From: Micromonospora radicis
GTDB taxonomy: Bacteria; Actinomycetota; Actinomycetes; Mycobacteriales; Micromonosporaceae
DNA length: 64,000 nucleotides
Direction of reading: 5' to 3'
Assembly: GCF_003583405.1 (NCBI RefSeq)
Contig: NZ_QXEC01000003.1
Span: 206,936-270,935 of the forward strand
This document shows, piece after piece, positions 8,931 to 21,077 of this stretch. The notes under the pieces were generated by a model, which saw only the letters and a list, made by a program, of their open reading frames with translations, was not told the origin of the DNA and ran no database searches. Positions within the stretch are counted from its first letter, which is position 1. Each line of letters opens with the position of its first letter. The translations under genes and the position numbers were made by a program.

Positions 8931-10193
8931 TCAGTACCGCCGCAGGGCGTGGACCTCCCGGGCCAGTTCCTCGGTCAGCCGCACGGAGCGGCCGATCCGG
9001 TGCGCCTCCGCCAGGAAGTCCGCGCCCCACCGAGACCAGAGCCCCGCGAGCCGGGAGGTCAGGAGTACGTTCTCCACCGCGTCGTCGGCCACCGGCGAAC
9101 GCAGGCCGATCGCGTGGTATGCCAGGTGCGAGGTGTCGGCGGTCGCCGTGGCCAGCAGGTCGGCGTCGAAGTCCAGCAGCACCGCGCCGGACAACCCCGC
9201 CGGTACGCGGCCACCCGCGCCGACGACGGCCGTGCGGCCCGCGGCGTCGAGGTGGGGCAGTTCCCGTGCCACCTCGTCGGCCACGTCGACGGTACTTACC
9301 TTGTCCGCCCAGGAGAGCAGGAACTGGTAGTTGTCCTCCAGGTCCAGCGGTTCGGTCCGCTGCATCACCTTCCAGATGACCTCGATCGGCGGCTCGGGAT
9401 GCCGGGCGATGAAGTGCGCGATGTTGGCCTTGCCGTCGGACATGTTCGCGTCCCGGTCGCGTCCCTGGGGCGCGTGCACCGCCCACGCCGACCGGGTCAG
9501 GCGGAAGTTGACACCGTCCTTGAACAGCCGGTAGGCCAGTTCCAGGTCCTCGATGCCCCAGCGGCGGAACTCCTCGTCGAACCCGCCGACCCGCCAGAAG
9601 TCGGCGGCGCGCACGGAGCAGTTCAGCGACCAGAACAGCACCCACGGCGCGAGCAGCCGGCCCAGGTCGAAGTCGCCCGCGGCGAAGTTGCGGTGCCGCG
9701 GGTCGAAGAAGGCCGGTTCGTCGCGGAATCGGGCCACGACGTCCTCGGGCAGCGCCCCCTCCATGGCCTCGGCCAGGCCGGGCATCTCACCGTCGATGTC
9801 GTAGCCGTAGGCGTAGCCGACCACTGCCAGCCGCTCGCCACCGGCGTACTCGGCGAGCAGGCGTTCCAGGTACTCCGGGGCCACGAAGGTGCCGGTGTCC
9901 AGGAAGGCCAGGATCGGCGAGGTGGCCAGTCGGGCGCCGGCGTTGCGCGCCGCACCGGCCCGGAAGCCCTCGTCCGGCTGGTAGCTGTACTTGATGCGCA
10001 GCGATCCCGCTGCTTCGTCCACCACCGCGCGGGTGTCATCGGTGGATCCGTCATCGGTGACGATGACCTCGAACCTCTCGACCGGCAGTCGTTGCCGCGC
10101 CAGGTGCTCCAGCGTCAGTCGTAACGCCGCACTGCGGTTGTACGTCGGGATGATGACCGACACCTCGGCATCGGTCCGCATTGGACGGGACAT
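8931..10193 (-). CDS. family-2 glycosyltransferase, paralogue of the downstream gene
   Basis: A 420-aa GT2 glycosyltransferase, collinear with the gene at 7527-8789 over its whole length, including the C-terminal VVGAGGRVPAGLSGAVLLDF segment. Catalytic-fold motifs: SVIIPTYNRSAAL, VIVTDDGSTDDT, WGIEDLELAYRL. Here too the DxD position reads FLDTGT, so metal use is altered or supplied elsewhere. Equal length and tandem placement show gene duplication. The start ATG 10193 has GGAAGGG upstream; ATG 10178 is an alternative. Transcribed divergently from the ATP-grasp gene across a 267-base promoter region. Confidence 0.88.
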   Translation of the reverse strand: MSRPMRTDAEVSVIIPTYNRSAALRLTLEHLARQRLPVERFEVIVTDDGSTDDTRAVVDEAAGSLRIKYSYQPDEGFRAGAARNAGARLATSPILAFLDTGTFVAPEYLERLLAEYAGGERLAVVGYAYGYDIDGEMPGLAEAMEGALPEDVVARFRDEPAFFDPRHRNFAAGDFDLGRLLAPWVLFWSLNCSVRAADFWRVGGFDEEFRRWGIEDLELAYRLFKDGVNFRLTRSAWAVHAPQGRDRDANMSDGKANIAHFIARHPEPPIEVIWKVMQRTEPLDLEDNYQFLLSWADKVSTVDVADEVARELPHLDAAGRTAVVGAGGRVPAGLSGAVLLDFDADLLATATADTSHLAYHAIGLRSPVADDAVENVLLTSRLAGLWSRWGADFLAEAHRIGRSVRLTEELAREVHALRRY

Positions 10194-10460
10194 GGGGGAA
10201 CCCTTCCGGTTTGGGTCACCGGCGGCCAGTCTGTCACCCGCGTCCGAACGGCACATCTTCCAGATTGCGGTGCTGCCCGGCGTACGCCCGGACGAGACGC
10301 AGGTGAGCGCACGCTCGAAGATGCCCCCTGTCGATCTCCCTGACACGCTGGGGCGACCTGTCCGATTCCGGTTGCCGGTGACCGCGCGGCGGCACGACGA
10401 GGACGCGTGGTGGAACCAGTCGAGCTGCGCCGCCGGACACGCCAGACGGAGGGGCGACAC

Positions 10461-11810
10461 ATGCCTGGCCCGATCGAACTCGTCGTACCGAACAACGGTG
10501 AGTTCAATGTCCGTAACCAGACGGTAGACCTCGGCCCGCGCGGTACCGGCGACTACCTCGACTTCGGCACCTACCTCGCCGACCAGGCCGTCTTCTGGAG
10601 CAGGGCGGACCGGGTGCTCCTGCTGCCGGCCGGCTACGACCCGCTCTGGTTCGCCGACGTGCACGGGGCACTCGGCCTGGCACCGCCGACGGTGGTGTCA
10701 CCGCAGCCGCGCAGCAACCGGCTGTTGAGCGACCTGTTGCACGACGCGGCCGCGCTGTCCGCGCTGCGGCGGGCCCTCGGCGGACGCCCGGTGCGGCTGC
10801 TGTCCTGGGGCGCGACCCCGGAGTTGTTCCTGCTGGCGGAGAGCATCCGCAGTTGGGGACAGCGGGTGGAGGTCGACGGCGTCACCCGCGACAACGACTG
10901 GACCAGCCGCTACCTCGACTCGAAGCTGGGCTGCCTGGACCTGGCCCGGGACCTGGGGATCGCGACGCCCCGGTCGATCACGGTGATTGACCGCGACGAG
11001 TTGCGCGGGGCCCTGGCGGTGACCCTGCGACGGCACCCACGGGCCATCGTCAAGAGCCCGTACGGGGTGGGTGGGCAGGGATCTGCCGTGGTGGACGCCG
11101 ACGACGAGAGCACGGCCGACTTCTGGGACCGGATGCACGACGACCCCTACCTGCGCGCGTACCCCCTGATCGTGCAGGAGTTCGTCGCCCACGCCCCCGG
11201 TCTGGGCTGCCCCGCGCTGGACTTCCGGGTCGACGACGACGGCGTCTGCGACCTCGCGCTCAGCGCGGTCACGACCGCGCAGGGGCATCTCTTCCAGAGC
11301 GTCAACGTCGGGGTGGGCTCGCTGCCCACCGAGGTGGCCGACCGGATCGTCCCCCTCGGTCGTCGCATCGGTGCGGCGGCCGGGGCGCTGGGCTTCCGGG
11401 GCTGGCTCTGCGTGGATCTCATCGCCGGTGCGGACGGGGAGATCTACCTAGCCGAGATCAACGCTCGACGCAGCGGTGCCATGCACTCAATCGGCCTGCT
11501 CAGTTCCGTGCGGTGGGGGCGGGACGTCACCCTGTCGTCGCACGACCTGAGCCGGGTACGGGGGCCGGGCCCGGTCTCCTACCGCGACCGGGTACGACCG
11601 GCGTTCCAGCGGGCCTGGGCGGCCGGGCGGCGGGTGTACCCGACAGCGGTTCGAGGGCTCTCCTCCGCCGAGCCGATGCTGGCGCTGGTGGCGGCCGGCT
11701 CCACCGCCGCCGAGGCCGAGGCCATCGTCCGGGACGTCCTGGCGGAGATCGACGAGCCGGCGCCAAGCACCGCTGGACCTGCCGGTCGGACGCCTGGCAC
11801 CGGCGGGTGA
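10461..11810 (+). CDS. ATP-grasp ligase (PreATP-grasp/peptide-ligase type)
   Basis: A 449-aa ATP-grasp enzyme. About residues 1-190 look like a pre-ATP-grasp domain. The nucleotide-binding loop is AIVKSPYGVGGQGSAVVD and the metal-binding end is VDLIAGADGEIYLAEINARRSG (segments around residues 200-215 and 320-345). ATP-grasp ligases of this kind form amide bonds via acyl phosphates, and relatives occur in peptide natural-product clusters. ATG 10461 has GGAGGGG seven bases upstream. It heads the plus-strand operon with a glycosyltransferase and two exporters. The substrate is unknown; peptide or amino-acid ligation is inferred from family and context. Confidence 0.85.
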   Translation: MPGPIELVVPNNGEFNVRNQTVDLGPRGTGDYLDFGTYLADQAVFWSRADRVLLLPAGYDPLWFADVHGALGLAPPTVVSPQPRSNRLLSDLLHDAAALSALRRALGGRPVRLLSWGATPELFLLAESIRSWGQRVEVDGVTRDNDWTSRYLDSKLGCLDLARDLGIATPRSITVIDRDELRGALAVTLRRHPRAIVKSPYGVGGQGSAVVDADDESTADFWDRMHDDPYLRAYPLIVQEFVAHAPGLGCPALDFRVDDDGVCDLALSAVTTAQGHLFQSVNVGVGSLPTEVADRIVPLGRRIGAAAGALGFRGWLCVDLIAGADGEIYLAEINARRSGAMHSIGLLSSVRWGRDVTLSSHDLSRVRGPGPVSYRDRVRPAFQRAWAAGRRVYPTAVRGLSSAEPMLALVAAGSTAAEAEAIVRDVLAEIDEPAPSTAGPAGRTPGTGG

Positions 11811-11984
11811 GCGCCACGATGACCACCGCAAGTTCTGTTAACCTCGATCGATCTCCGTGCGCGTCGTCCGCACGGTTTCCGGATCCCGGCACCGACGCCG
11901 GCCGTACGCACGGCGACACGTGCGTACGGGTGCGCTGCCGCCGAGGCCGGGCGTCGACCGAGCCGCTGACCACTAGGAGACAAG

Positions 11985-12898
11985 ATGGCCAACTCGCGGC
12001 GCTGTTCCGTGGTGATCCCGACCTACAACCGGGCCGACCTGCTGGGCTACACACTGGAGTCGCTGACCCGGCAGAGCCTGCCGGCCGACCGGTTCGAGGT
12101 CCTGGTCGGTGACGACGGCTCCACCGACCACACCACGTCGGTGGTCGACCGCTACCGGGACCGGCTCGACCTGCACCACCTCTATCAGGAGCACGACGGC
12201 GTCGGCGCCACCCGGGCCCGCAACGCGTGCATCCGGCGGGCGACGGGCGATATCTGCGTCATGCTCGACTCCGGCGTGATGGCGCACTCCACGATGCTCG
12301 ACGCGCACCTGGCCCGCCACGACTCGACCCCCGAGCCACTCGCCGTGATCGGCTACGTCTACGGCTTCGACCTCGACGGCGACAACAACAGCGAACTCGA
12401 ACGGTTGATCGACCCGCTGGACGCCGACGCGACGATCGAGCGGCTTGCCGCCCGCCGCGACTACGCCGACGTCCGCGAGGGGTTCTACCGCCGCTACGAC
12501 AACGACGACTTCGCCGACCTACCGGCGCCGTGGATCATGTACTGGACGTGCAACGTCTCGGCACGTACCGGTCAGCTACACGACGTGGGCCTGTTCGACG
12601 AGACCTTCCGCACCCTGGGCGGCGAGGATCTGGACCTGGGATACCGGCTGCACTGCGACGGGGCCCGCTTCGTGCTCGACCGCGCCGCCAGCTCCGTGCA
12701 CTACCCCCACCCCAAGGACTTCAGCCTGAACCTCACGAACGCGACGATCAACTACCAGCACATGATCGGGAAGTACCGCTCGCCGGTCATGCCGCTGCTG
12801 CTGGCGACGCCGACCATCCACCCGTTCAACATCAACGACGTGATCTCGGTGCTCGACCTGCCGCCGGACGCCACCCGGATGGACGGAAAGCAGGCCCG

Positions 12899-12902
<4 letters not shown>
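11985..12902 (+). CDS. family-2 glycosyltransferase
   Basis: A 305-aa GT2 enzyme without the extra C-terminal domain of the two paralogues upstream. Motifs: SVVIPTYNRADLL, VLVGDDGSTDHT, RARNACIRRATGD, and LGGEDLDLGYRL. The DxD site reads MLDSGV, again lacking the second Asp, as in the other two glycosyltransferases here. Strong AGGAGA before ATG 11985. Its stop overlaps the GTG of the following ABC exporter (GTGA), so the two are translationally coupled. Likely adds a sugar to the same product. Confidence 0.88.
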
Positions 12903-14790
<1,888 letters not shown>

Positions 14791-14794
<4 letters not shown>

Positions 14795-16575
14795 TCCACG
14801 TACTCGTCGGTTGCCGGCAACTCCTGGCCACCGCCTGGCGGATGGACCGCATCCGCACGATCGGCTCGATCGTCCTGATGGTCTGCGGTGCGCTCGCGGC
14901 ACCGCTGCTCGCCGTCGGCCTCGGCGCGATGACCGACGCCGTGGTGGCCGGGGACTGGCGCGCGGGCGCGTGGTACGGAGTACTGGTCGCCGTCCTGGCC
15001 ATCGTCACCCTCACCTTCAGCCACTTCGCGCACGTCCTCTACTTCGAACTCTCCGAACTCGCCGAGATCGACTTCGACCGCAAGCTCATCGAGCTGTCCA
15101 ACGGGGCCGTCGGCATCGCCCACCACGAGCAGGCCGACCAGGCCGACTCGCTGACCGTCCTGCAGCGCGAGAGCCGCCGCTTCCGCACCGGGCTGGAGGC
15201 CCTGTTCGGCGGGGTGAGCCTGTTGCTCGCCATGGTGGTCACCGCCGTACTGCTGGCCCGGCTGCACCCGCTGCTCCTGCTGCTGCCGCTAGCCGCGATC
15301 CCCCCGCTGTACACCGGGCGACTGGCCGAACGGCGCCTCGACGCGGCCAAGACCGCGACCGCCGAACCCATCCGTCTCTCACTCAACCTGTTCAACCTGG
15401 CCACCTCCTCCCGTCATGCCGGCGAGGTGCGGGTCTTCCGGCTGGAGGAGCAGCTTCGCCGCCGGCGCACCGAACTGTGGGCGCGCGGCACCGCCGGCCT
15501 GCACCGGGCCCAGACGGCAGCCGCCGCCACCCAGGTCGCCGGACAGCTGGTCTTCGCCGCCGCGTACGTGGGTGGTGTCCTGCTGATCCTGCGCGACGCC
15601 ACCACCGGCCGGCACAGCGTCGGCGCCGTGGTCCTCGCCGTGGCCCTCGCCGCGCAGGTCAACCAGCAGGTCACCACGGCGGTCGCGCTGATGCAGGATC
15701 TTCTGCGGATGGCCAGCACCTACCGCCGGATGGAGCGGCTCGGTACCGCGGTCGCCGTGCCGGACACGTCGTCCGCCGGTCAGGTGCCGCCGGATCGGCT
15801 GCGGGCCGGGATCGTCTTCGACGGCGTCGAGTTCCGCTACCCCGCCACCGACGCGGTGGCGCTGCGCGACGTCGATCTCGCCCTGCCCGCCGGGTCCGTC
15901 GTGGCGATCGTCGGCGAGAACGGCGCCGGGAAGACCACCCTGGTCAAGCTCCTCTGTGGCTTCTACCAGCCGACCCGGGGCCGCGTGCTGGTCGACGGCG
16001 TGGACCTGCGCGAGCTGCCGATCGAGGCGTGGCGGCAGCGGATCTCCGCCGGCTTCCAGGACTTCGTCCGGTACGAACTGCTCGCCCGGCAGGCGGTCGG
16101 CGTGGGCAACCTGGCCCAGATCGACGACGCGGCGGCCGTGCAGGCGGCGCTGGATCGCGCCCGCAGCAGCGATGTGCTCACCCACCTGGCCGAGGGGTTG
16201 GAGACCCAACTCGGCAAGAGCTACGCCGACGGCGCGGAACTGTCCGGCGGACAGTGGCAGAAGCTGGCGCTCGGCCGGGCACTGATGCGGGAAACCCCCC
16301 TGCTGCTGGTGCTCGACGAACCGACCTCGGCGCTCGACCCGGAGGCAGAGCACGGTCTCTTCGAGCGGTACGCCGAACAGTCCCGGCGGGTCGCCGCCAC
16401 GACCGGCGCGATCACCCTGCTCGTCTCGCACCGGTTCTCCACCGTGCGCATGGCCGACCAGATCATCGTCGTACGCGACGGACAGATCGCCGAGATGGGC
16501 AGCCACGCCGAGTTGGTCCGCGCCGACGGCCAGTACGCCGAGCTGTACGCACTCCAGGCCAGGGTGTACCAGTAG
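14791..16575 (+). CDS. ABC exporter half-transporter (TMD-NBD), partner of the preceding gene
   Basis: A 594-aa TMD-NBD fusion with the same architecture as its neighbour: membrane domain to about residue 330, Walker A VGENGAGKTTLVKLL, FQDFVRYELLARQAVG, signature LSGGQWQKLALGRAL, Walker B LLVLDEPTSALD, and SHRFST switch. GTG 14791 is preceded by GAGGAGG and overlaps the previous stop. Two half-transporters coupled in one operon suggest a heterodimer, though both ATP sites look intact, so homodimers are possible. It ends the operon and abuts a truncated acetyltransferase remnant. Confidence 0.9.
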
Positions 16576-16597
16576 CCGCCGGCGGGTTCCACCCGGG

Positions 16598-16902
16598 CGG
16601 GCGGCGGCCACGCAGGTCGGGTACGACGGCGAGTCGGCCCAGGTGCAGGTCGGTTCCGGCGGGACGGGTCCGCACCATGCCGAGCAGTCGGCCGTCGCGC
16701 CAGAGACCGGTGGTACGCCAGTCCGCGAGCCATTCCGCCACCTCCCCCAGCGATTCGTGCAGCGCCGGGATGGCGAGGGTCTCGTTGGTCACCGCTTCGT
16801 TCACCCAGCAGCAGCGCTGCAGCACGGTGACCGCCGCCGCGTCGGGCCCTGCTCCACCGAGTCGCCGATGCGGATGGCGACGGTGGCACCCAACGGCACC
16901 AT
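16598..16902 (-). pseudogene. GNAT acetyltransferase remnant, frameshifted and 3'-truncated
   Basis: On the minus strand, ATG 16902 opens VPLGATVAIRIGDSV. The continuation DAAAVTVLQRCCWVNEA, ETLAIPALHESLGEVAEW, RDGRLLGMVRTR and LGRLAVVPDLRGR is in a different frame (shift near 16850). This is the N-terminal and central part of a GNAT acetyltransferase, ending at the acetyl-CoA loop. The expected C-terminal third is missing and the sequence runs straight into the exporter stop at 16575. So both a frameshift and a deletion have inactivated it. Confidence 0.7.
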
Positions 16903-16913
16903 ACGCAGGGTGG

Positions 16914-17513
16914 TCACCACCTGTTTGGCGTGCTGGACGCGGCACCCGGATCGACCGACGGCCGCCAGTCCCGCCCGATCAGCCCGTACACCCACGAGTC
17001 CGAGACCTCGCCGTTGACCACGCAGTCTTCCCGCAACGTCCCTTCACGCACGAATCCGAGCTTCTCCAGGACCCGGGCAGATGCCGCGTTGCGCGTGTCG
17101 ACCTCGGCCTGGACCCGATTCAGGTCCAGCGTCTCGTATGCCCACCGCAGCAGGGCACGCGCGGCCTCGGTCGCGTAGCCGTGGCCCCAGGCGGCATCGT
17201 CGAAGCAGTAACCCAACGACGCGCTGCGGTAGTCCGGATTCCATCGGGTCAGGCTGCACCAGCCGAGGAACGCCCCGTCGGAGTCCCGGTCCACGGCCAG
17301 CCGTGCCCCGGTGCCTTCCGCCGCCAGCTGCCGGCAGGCCGTGATGAACCGCTCGGCGCGTACGGGCTCGGTCCAGGGCGGCGCGTCCCAGTAGCGCAGC
17401 ACGTGGGCGCTGCTGTGCAGGGCGAAGAGGGCGTCGGCATCGGTGTCGTCGAAGGGGCGCAGTCGCAGGCGAGTGGTGTGCAGCGTGGGGGTGGGCAGGG
17501 TCGAGGGTGCCAT
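16914..17513 (-). CDS. GNAT N-acetyltransferase, RimJ/RimL-like
   Basis: A 199-aa GNAT of the RimJ/RimL type. TTRLRLRPFDDTDADALF is the usual start, LGYCFDDAAWGHGYATEA is the acetyl-CoA motif, and NAASARVLEKLGFVREG the terminal signature. Such enzymes acetylate ribosomal-protein N-termini, antibiotics or small molecules; the acceptor is unknown. I start it at ATG 17513, just after AGAGG; the frame runs open further upstream but reads as a shadow of the MerR gene. Adjacent to a dead GNAT remnant that is not its close copy. Confidence 0.88.
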   Translation of the reverse strand: MAPSTLPTPTLHTTRLRLRPFDDTDADALFALHSSAHVLRYWDAPPWTEPVRAERFITACRQLAAEGTGARLAVDRDSDGAFLGWCSLTRWNPDYRSASLGYCFDDAAWGHGYATEAARALLRWAYETLDLNRVQAEVDTRNAASARVLEKLGFVREGTLREDCVVNGEVSDSWVYGLIGRDWRPSVDPGAASSTPNRW

Positions 17514-17616
17514 GGTGCCTCTCTCGGCGCGTCGGGGCGTGTTCGCGATGGCGACGACCACCTCGGTCTCTTCCACGTCGGCCAGTGTCGCGGAGATGAC
17601 CACCGCCGTCACCGGC

Positions 17617-18369
17617 TTATCGCGTAGGCGCCCGACCGGATCCCGCCGCGTCGAGGTACTCGGTGAGCCGGGCGGCTCCGGTGAGCATGGCCCGACCGCG
17701 TGCGGTGAGCTGTTCCCGCCACTGGCGCAGCGCCGCGGCGAGCGGTTCGGTACCGCCGGCTTCGCGTACCCGACGCAGGACGTCGGCGATGTGGTCGAGC
17801 CGGTACCCGCCGCGGCGTAGCAGGTGTGCGAGTTCGGCGTCACGGACGTCGTCGGACGAGTAGACCCGGTGGCCGGTCGCCGGGGCGCGCACCGGCTGCA
17901 GGATGCCAGCCCGTTCCCACTTGCGCAGGGTCGCGGGGCGTACGCCGAGCCGGTGGGCCAGCACGCTGATCGGTACGGCGTCGGGGCTCTGCGGTCGCGG
18001 CGGCGAGGCGGTGAGCACGGCGATCGCCGCCTCGACCGCGTCCAGGGTCTCCCGGTCGCGTTGCCGCAGCGCATGGCTCTGGTCGAGGGTGCGCAACGCC
18101 GCGTCGATCTCACCCCGGTTGACGGCGCGCATGATGTCGCCGCTGGCCGCGTAGCCGTGGCCCGCGATCAGCGCGAGGTAGGCGCTCAACGCCTTGGCGT
18201 GCACCTCGGTGAACCGGCGGTGGCCGGTCGGGCTGCGCTGGGCCGGCGGCAGGACGCCATCTCGTTCGTAGTTGCGCACGGCCTGCGCGGAGAGGCCGTG
18301 CCGGCGCGCGAGGTCGACCGGTCGGCGCACCTTCGGGTGGAGGGTTTCGTGGCTGTCACCGCGCTGCAT
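17617..18369 (-). CDS. MerR-family regulator with two tandem HTH domains
   Basis: About 250 aa. Unusually, two MerR-type winged helices lie in one chain: residues about 17-75 (VDLARRHGLSAQAVRNYERDG, then GHRRFTE) and about 130-190 (SVLAHRLGVRPATLRKWERAG, then GHRVYSSDDV). A helical C-terminal region ends with ARLTEYLDAAGSG. ATG 18369 is chosen; TTG 18378 is in frame. It is divergent from the erythromycin-esterase-like gene, with a 17-bp dyad between them, so it probably regulates that gene and itself. Confidence 0.87.
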   Translation of the reverse strand: MQRGDSHETLHPKVRRPVDLARRHGLSAQAVRNYERDGVLPPAQRSPTGHRRFTEVHAKALSAYLALIAGHGYAASGDIMRAVNRGEIDAALRTLDQSHALRQRDRETLDAVEAAIAVLTASPPRPQSPDAVPISVLAHRLGVRPATLRKWERAGILQPVRAPATGHRVYSSDDVRDAELAHLLRRGGYRLDHIADVLRRVREAGGTEPLAAALRQWREQLTARGRAMLTGAARLTEYLDAAGSGRAPTR

Positions 18370-18380
18370 CGCCCGCAAGT

Positions 18381-18397
18381 TTAAACCGGAGGTTCAA
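18381..18397. promoter_or_regulatory. putative MerR operator/divergent promoter
   Basis: Between the tandem-MerR gene and the esterase gene lies ttaaaccggaggttcaa, a dyad whose arms (TTGAACC / GGTTTAA on the minus strand) match at six of seven positions around a 3-base centre. A GATACG-like -10 follows at 18399 and the esterase ATG is at 18414, so that mRNA is probably leaderless. The assignment is from position and symmetry only. Confidence 0.5.
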
Positions 18398-18413
18398 CGA
18401 TACGGTTGATGGA

Positions 18414-20003
18414 ATGACATCTCCTCTTGACCTGCTTGCCGTGCCGCCGACCCTGCTCGCGCTCGGTGAGCCGACGCACGGCGAGTCAGCCTTCCGCCAA
18501 CTCCGCAACGATGCCTTCATGTCGCTGGCCGAGCGGGGCTACCGGTCGATCGCGCTGGAGAGCGACCGGGCGGCGGGCCTGACCGTCGACGAGTTCGTGC
18601 AGGGCAGTGCCACCGTCACGCTCGACCGCGCACTGGCCGACGGCTTCAGCCACGGGTTCGGCGCCGCCCCGGCCAACCGCGACCTGCTGCTGCGGATGCG
18701 CGAGTGGAACGCCGGCCGGCCGGCTTCCGAGCGCCTGACGTTCCACGGCTTCGACGCCCCGCTGGAGATCGAGGGCGCACCGAGCCCACGGCGCTACCTG
18801 ACCAGGGTTTGTGACTTCCTCGACCTCGACCGGTCAGCGGAGATCGACGACCTGGTCGGGGACGAGGCGCGGTGGAGCGACCCGGCAGCGATCTGGGAGC
18901 CCGGCAGGTCGATCGGGCGTACGGCCGACGCCCAGCGCCTGCGGGTGCTCGCCGACGACCTGCTGACCGAGCTGTACCTGCAGGCACCTCTCCGACGCGA
19001 GGGCTGGCAGAGCGCGTTCGCGCACGCCACGTCCGCCGTCGCGGTGCTGCGCTACCACGCGGCGGCCGCCGCGCCACTGGCGCAGGAGGTGCGCTTCGCC
19101 CGCCTGGCCGGGGTCCGGGACGCCCTGATGGCCGAGAACCTGCTCGCCATCCGGTCGGCCGAGGCGCATCGCGGACCCACACTGGTCTTCGCGCACAACA
19201 CGCATCTTCAGCGCCACTCGGCCACGATGACCATGGCCGGGATGGACGTGTCGTGGGCCGGTGCCGGCGCGATCGTCGCATCGCTGCTGGCCGACCGGTA
19301 CGCGGTGATCGTCGGTAGCCTCGGGTCGAGCCCCGCACTCGGCATCGAGGCGCCCGCCGCGTCGACCTACGAGGGCACCCTCCAGCAGGACGGCATCCTT
19401 CCCCGGTACGTCCGCGCATCCGACGTACCGGCGGCCGAGCGGAGAACGCACGACTACCGCTACTTCCCGCTGGACCGGGCCGCCATCGCCCACGCCGACG
19501 TGGTGCTGCACATCCCGACCGGCGTCGACGCGGCCGTGCTCGCCGACCGGGTCCTCGCGCTGCCCGACGTCGAGCAGACCGTGGCCAGCGAGGCGAACGG
19601 GTCGCCCGAGGGCAGCTGGGGCGACCGGTTCTTCCACGTCGGACCGGACCGGCGCCGGCCGTTCGCCACGATCGTCGAGCACGACGTGCCCGGTTTCGAC
19701 GAGGCGTCCCAGCTCGACCGCCCCGGCGTCTTCCGGCTCAACCTGGACCTGGGCCGGGCCGAGTTCGAGAACCTGTTCGGCTTCCCGCCCGAGGCGTTCG
19801 AGGAGCACCGGCACGAGTTCGACTTCGCCCGGCTGGACACTCTCGTGCCGCACCCGGGCTACGCGCGGTACGGCTTCGGCAGCATCGTCATGCCGGGCCC
19901 GCAGCTGCTGCCCGAGGTCGACCGGCTCCTCGCCCACGCCCACGCCCGCGCCGTCGACCGCCACCGGCGCGCCACGCGCCGCGCGTCCGACCCGCGGCAC
20001 TGA
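18414..20003 (+). CDS. erythromycin esterase-family protein
   Basis: A 529-aa member of the erythromycin esterase/EreA-like family. LALGEPTHGESAFRQLRN holds the family's signature histidine, RSIALESD supplies the conserved acidic pair, and VFAHNTHLQRH the second histidine site. The family hydrolyses macrolide lactones in resistance examples, but many members have other ester substrates. Divergent from a tandem-MerR regulator, which suggests inducible expression. No canonical Shine-Dalgarno precedes ATG 18414; a leaderless start is likely. Confidence 0.85.
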   Translation: MTSPLDLLAVPPTLLALGEPTHGESAFRQLRNDAFMSLAERGYRSIALESDRAAGLTVDEFVQGSATVTLDRALADGFSHGFGAAPANRDLLLRMREWNAGRPASERLTFHGFDAPLEIEGAPSPRRYLTRVCDFLDLDRSAEIDDLVGDEARWSDPAAIWEPGRSIGRTADAQRLRVLADDLLTELYLQAPLRREGWQSAFAHATSAVAVLRYHAAAAAPLAQEVRFARLAGVRDALMAENLLAIRSAEAHRGPTLVFAHNTHLQRHSATMTMAGMDVSWAGAGAIVASLLADRYAVIVGSLGSSPALGIEAPAASTYEGTLQQDGILPRYVRASDVPAAERRTHDYRYFPLDRAAIAHADVVLHIPTGVDAAVLADRVLALPDVEQTVASEANGSPEGSWGDRFFHVGPDRRRPFATIVEHDVPGFDEASQLDRPGVFRLNLDLGRAEFENLFGFPPEAFEEHRHEFDFARLDTLVPHPGYARYGFGSIVMPGPQLLPEVDRLLAHAHARAVDRHRRATRRASDPRH

Positions 20004-20064
20004 GCCGACGACCGGCCCTACCCGGCCGGCTTGACGCCCCGCGACGACTCGCTGGTTCTCGTGG

Positions 20065-21077
20065 TCAGGTGGCGGGTAGGCGTACTTCGAACCGGCAGCC
20101 GCGTTCGGTGTTGCGGACGTCCACCCGGCCGCCGTGCGCCTCGACGAGGCCGCGCACGATGGCCAGGCCGAGTCCGCCGCCCGCGCCTGATCCGGCCACT
20201 GCCGGTGTGCGGGCGCGTTCTCCTCGGAACGCGACGTCGAAGACCCGGTCCAGATCCTCCCCCGGGATGCCGCCGCAGGTGTCGGAGACGGCCAGCCACA
20301 CGTCGTCGGAGTCATGGCCGGCGGCGATGTGCACGCTGCCGTCCTCCGGCGTGTAACGGACGGAGTTGATCAGCAGGTTGCTGACGATCCGGGCGAGTTC
20401 ACGTTCGCCGGCCCGGACGTGCGGCCAGCCGCTGTCCGCGGCCACCAGGTGGATGCGGCGGCGGGCGGCCAGGGGTGCGACGCCGGCGATCGCGTCGGAC
20501 ACCACGTCGCGTAGCGGCACGGTGGTGGGTACCAGCCGCAGCGCACCGGCGTTGATGCGGGACAGCTCGAACAGGTCGTCGACGAGTCGGGTCATGCGGT
20601 CGGTCTCCACCCGGATGCGCCGGTGGTATTCGTCGACGACGGCCGGGTCGTGGATGATGCGGTCCTCGAGCGCCTCGGCCATGGCCCGCAGCCCGGCGAG
20701 GGGAGTGCGCAGGTCGTGTGACACCCAGGCCACGAGTTCCCGCCGGCTGGCCTCCAGCCGGCGTTCGCGGTCCCAGGCGGTCTGGGCCCAGACCGCGGAG
20801 GCGGCCAGCCGGCTGCCGAAGACGGCACCGACGGCGAGGCTGATCACCGCGGAGGCGCTGACGGTGATCAGGACGACCCACAGGTCGTGCGCGGACAGGA
20901 ACATGGCCTGCGCGACCGTGGCGACGCCGGCGACCACGGCCAGTACGGTGACCACGAGCAGGATCAGGATGTGGGCGAGGATCGATCGGCCACGCAGCAG
21001 CCGCAGCGCGGCGGCGCCGGCCAGCCCGACGACACCGCCGGCGGCCAGGGCGTAGAGCCCGATGAGCAGCGTGTCGC

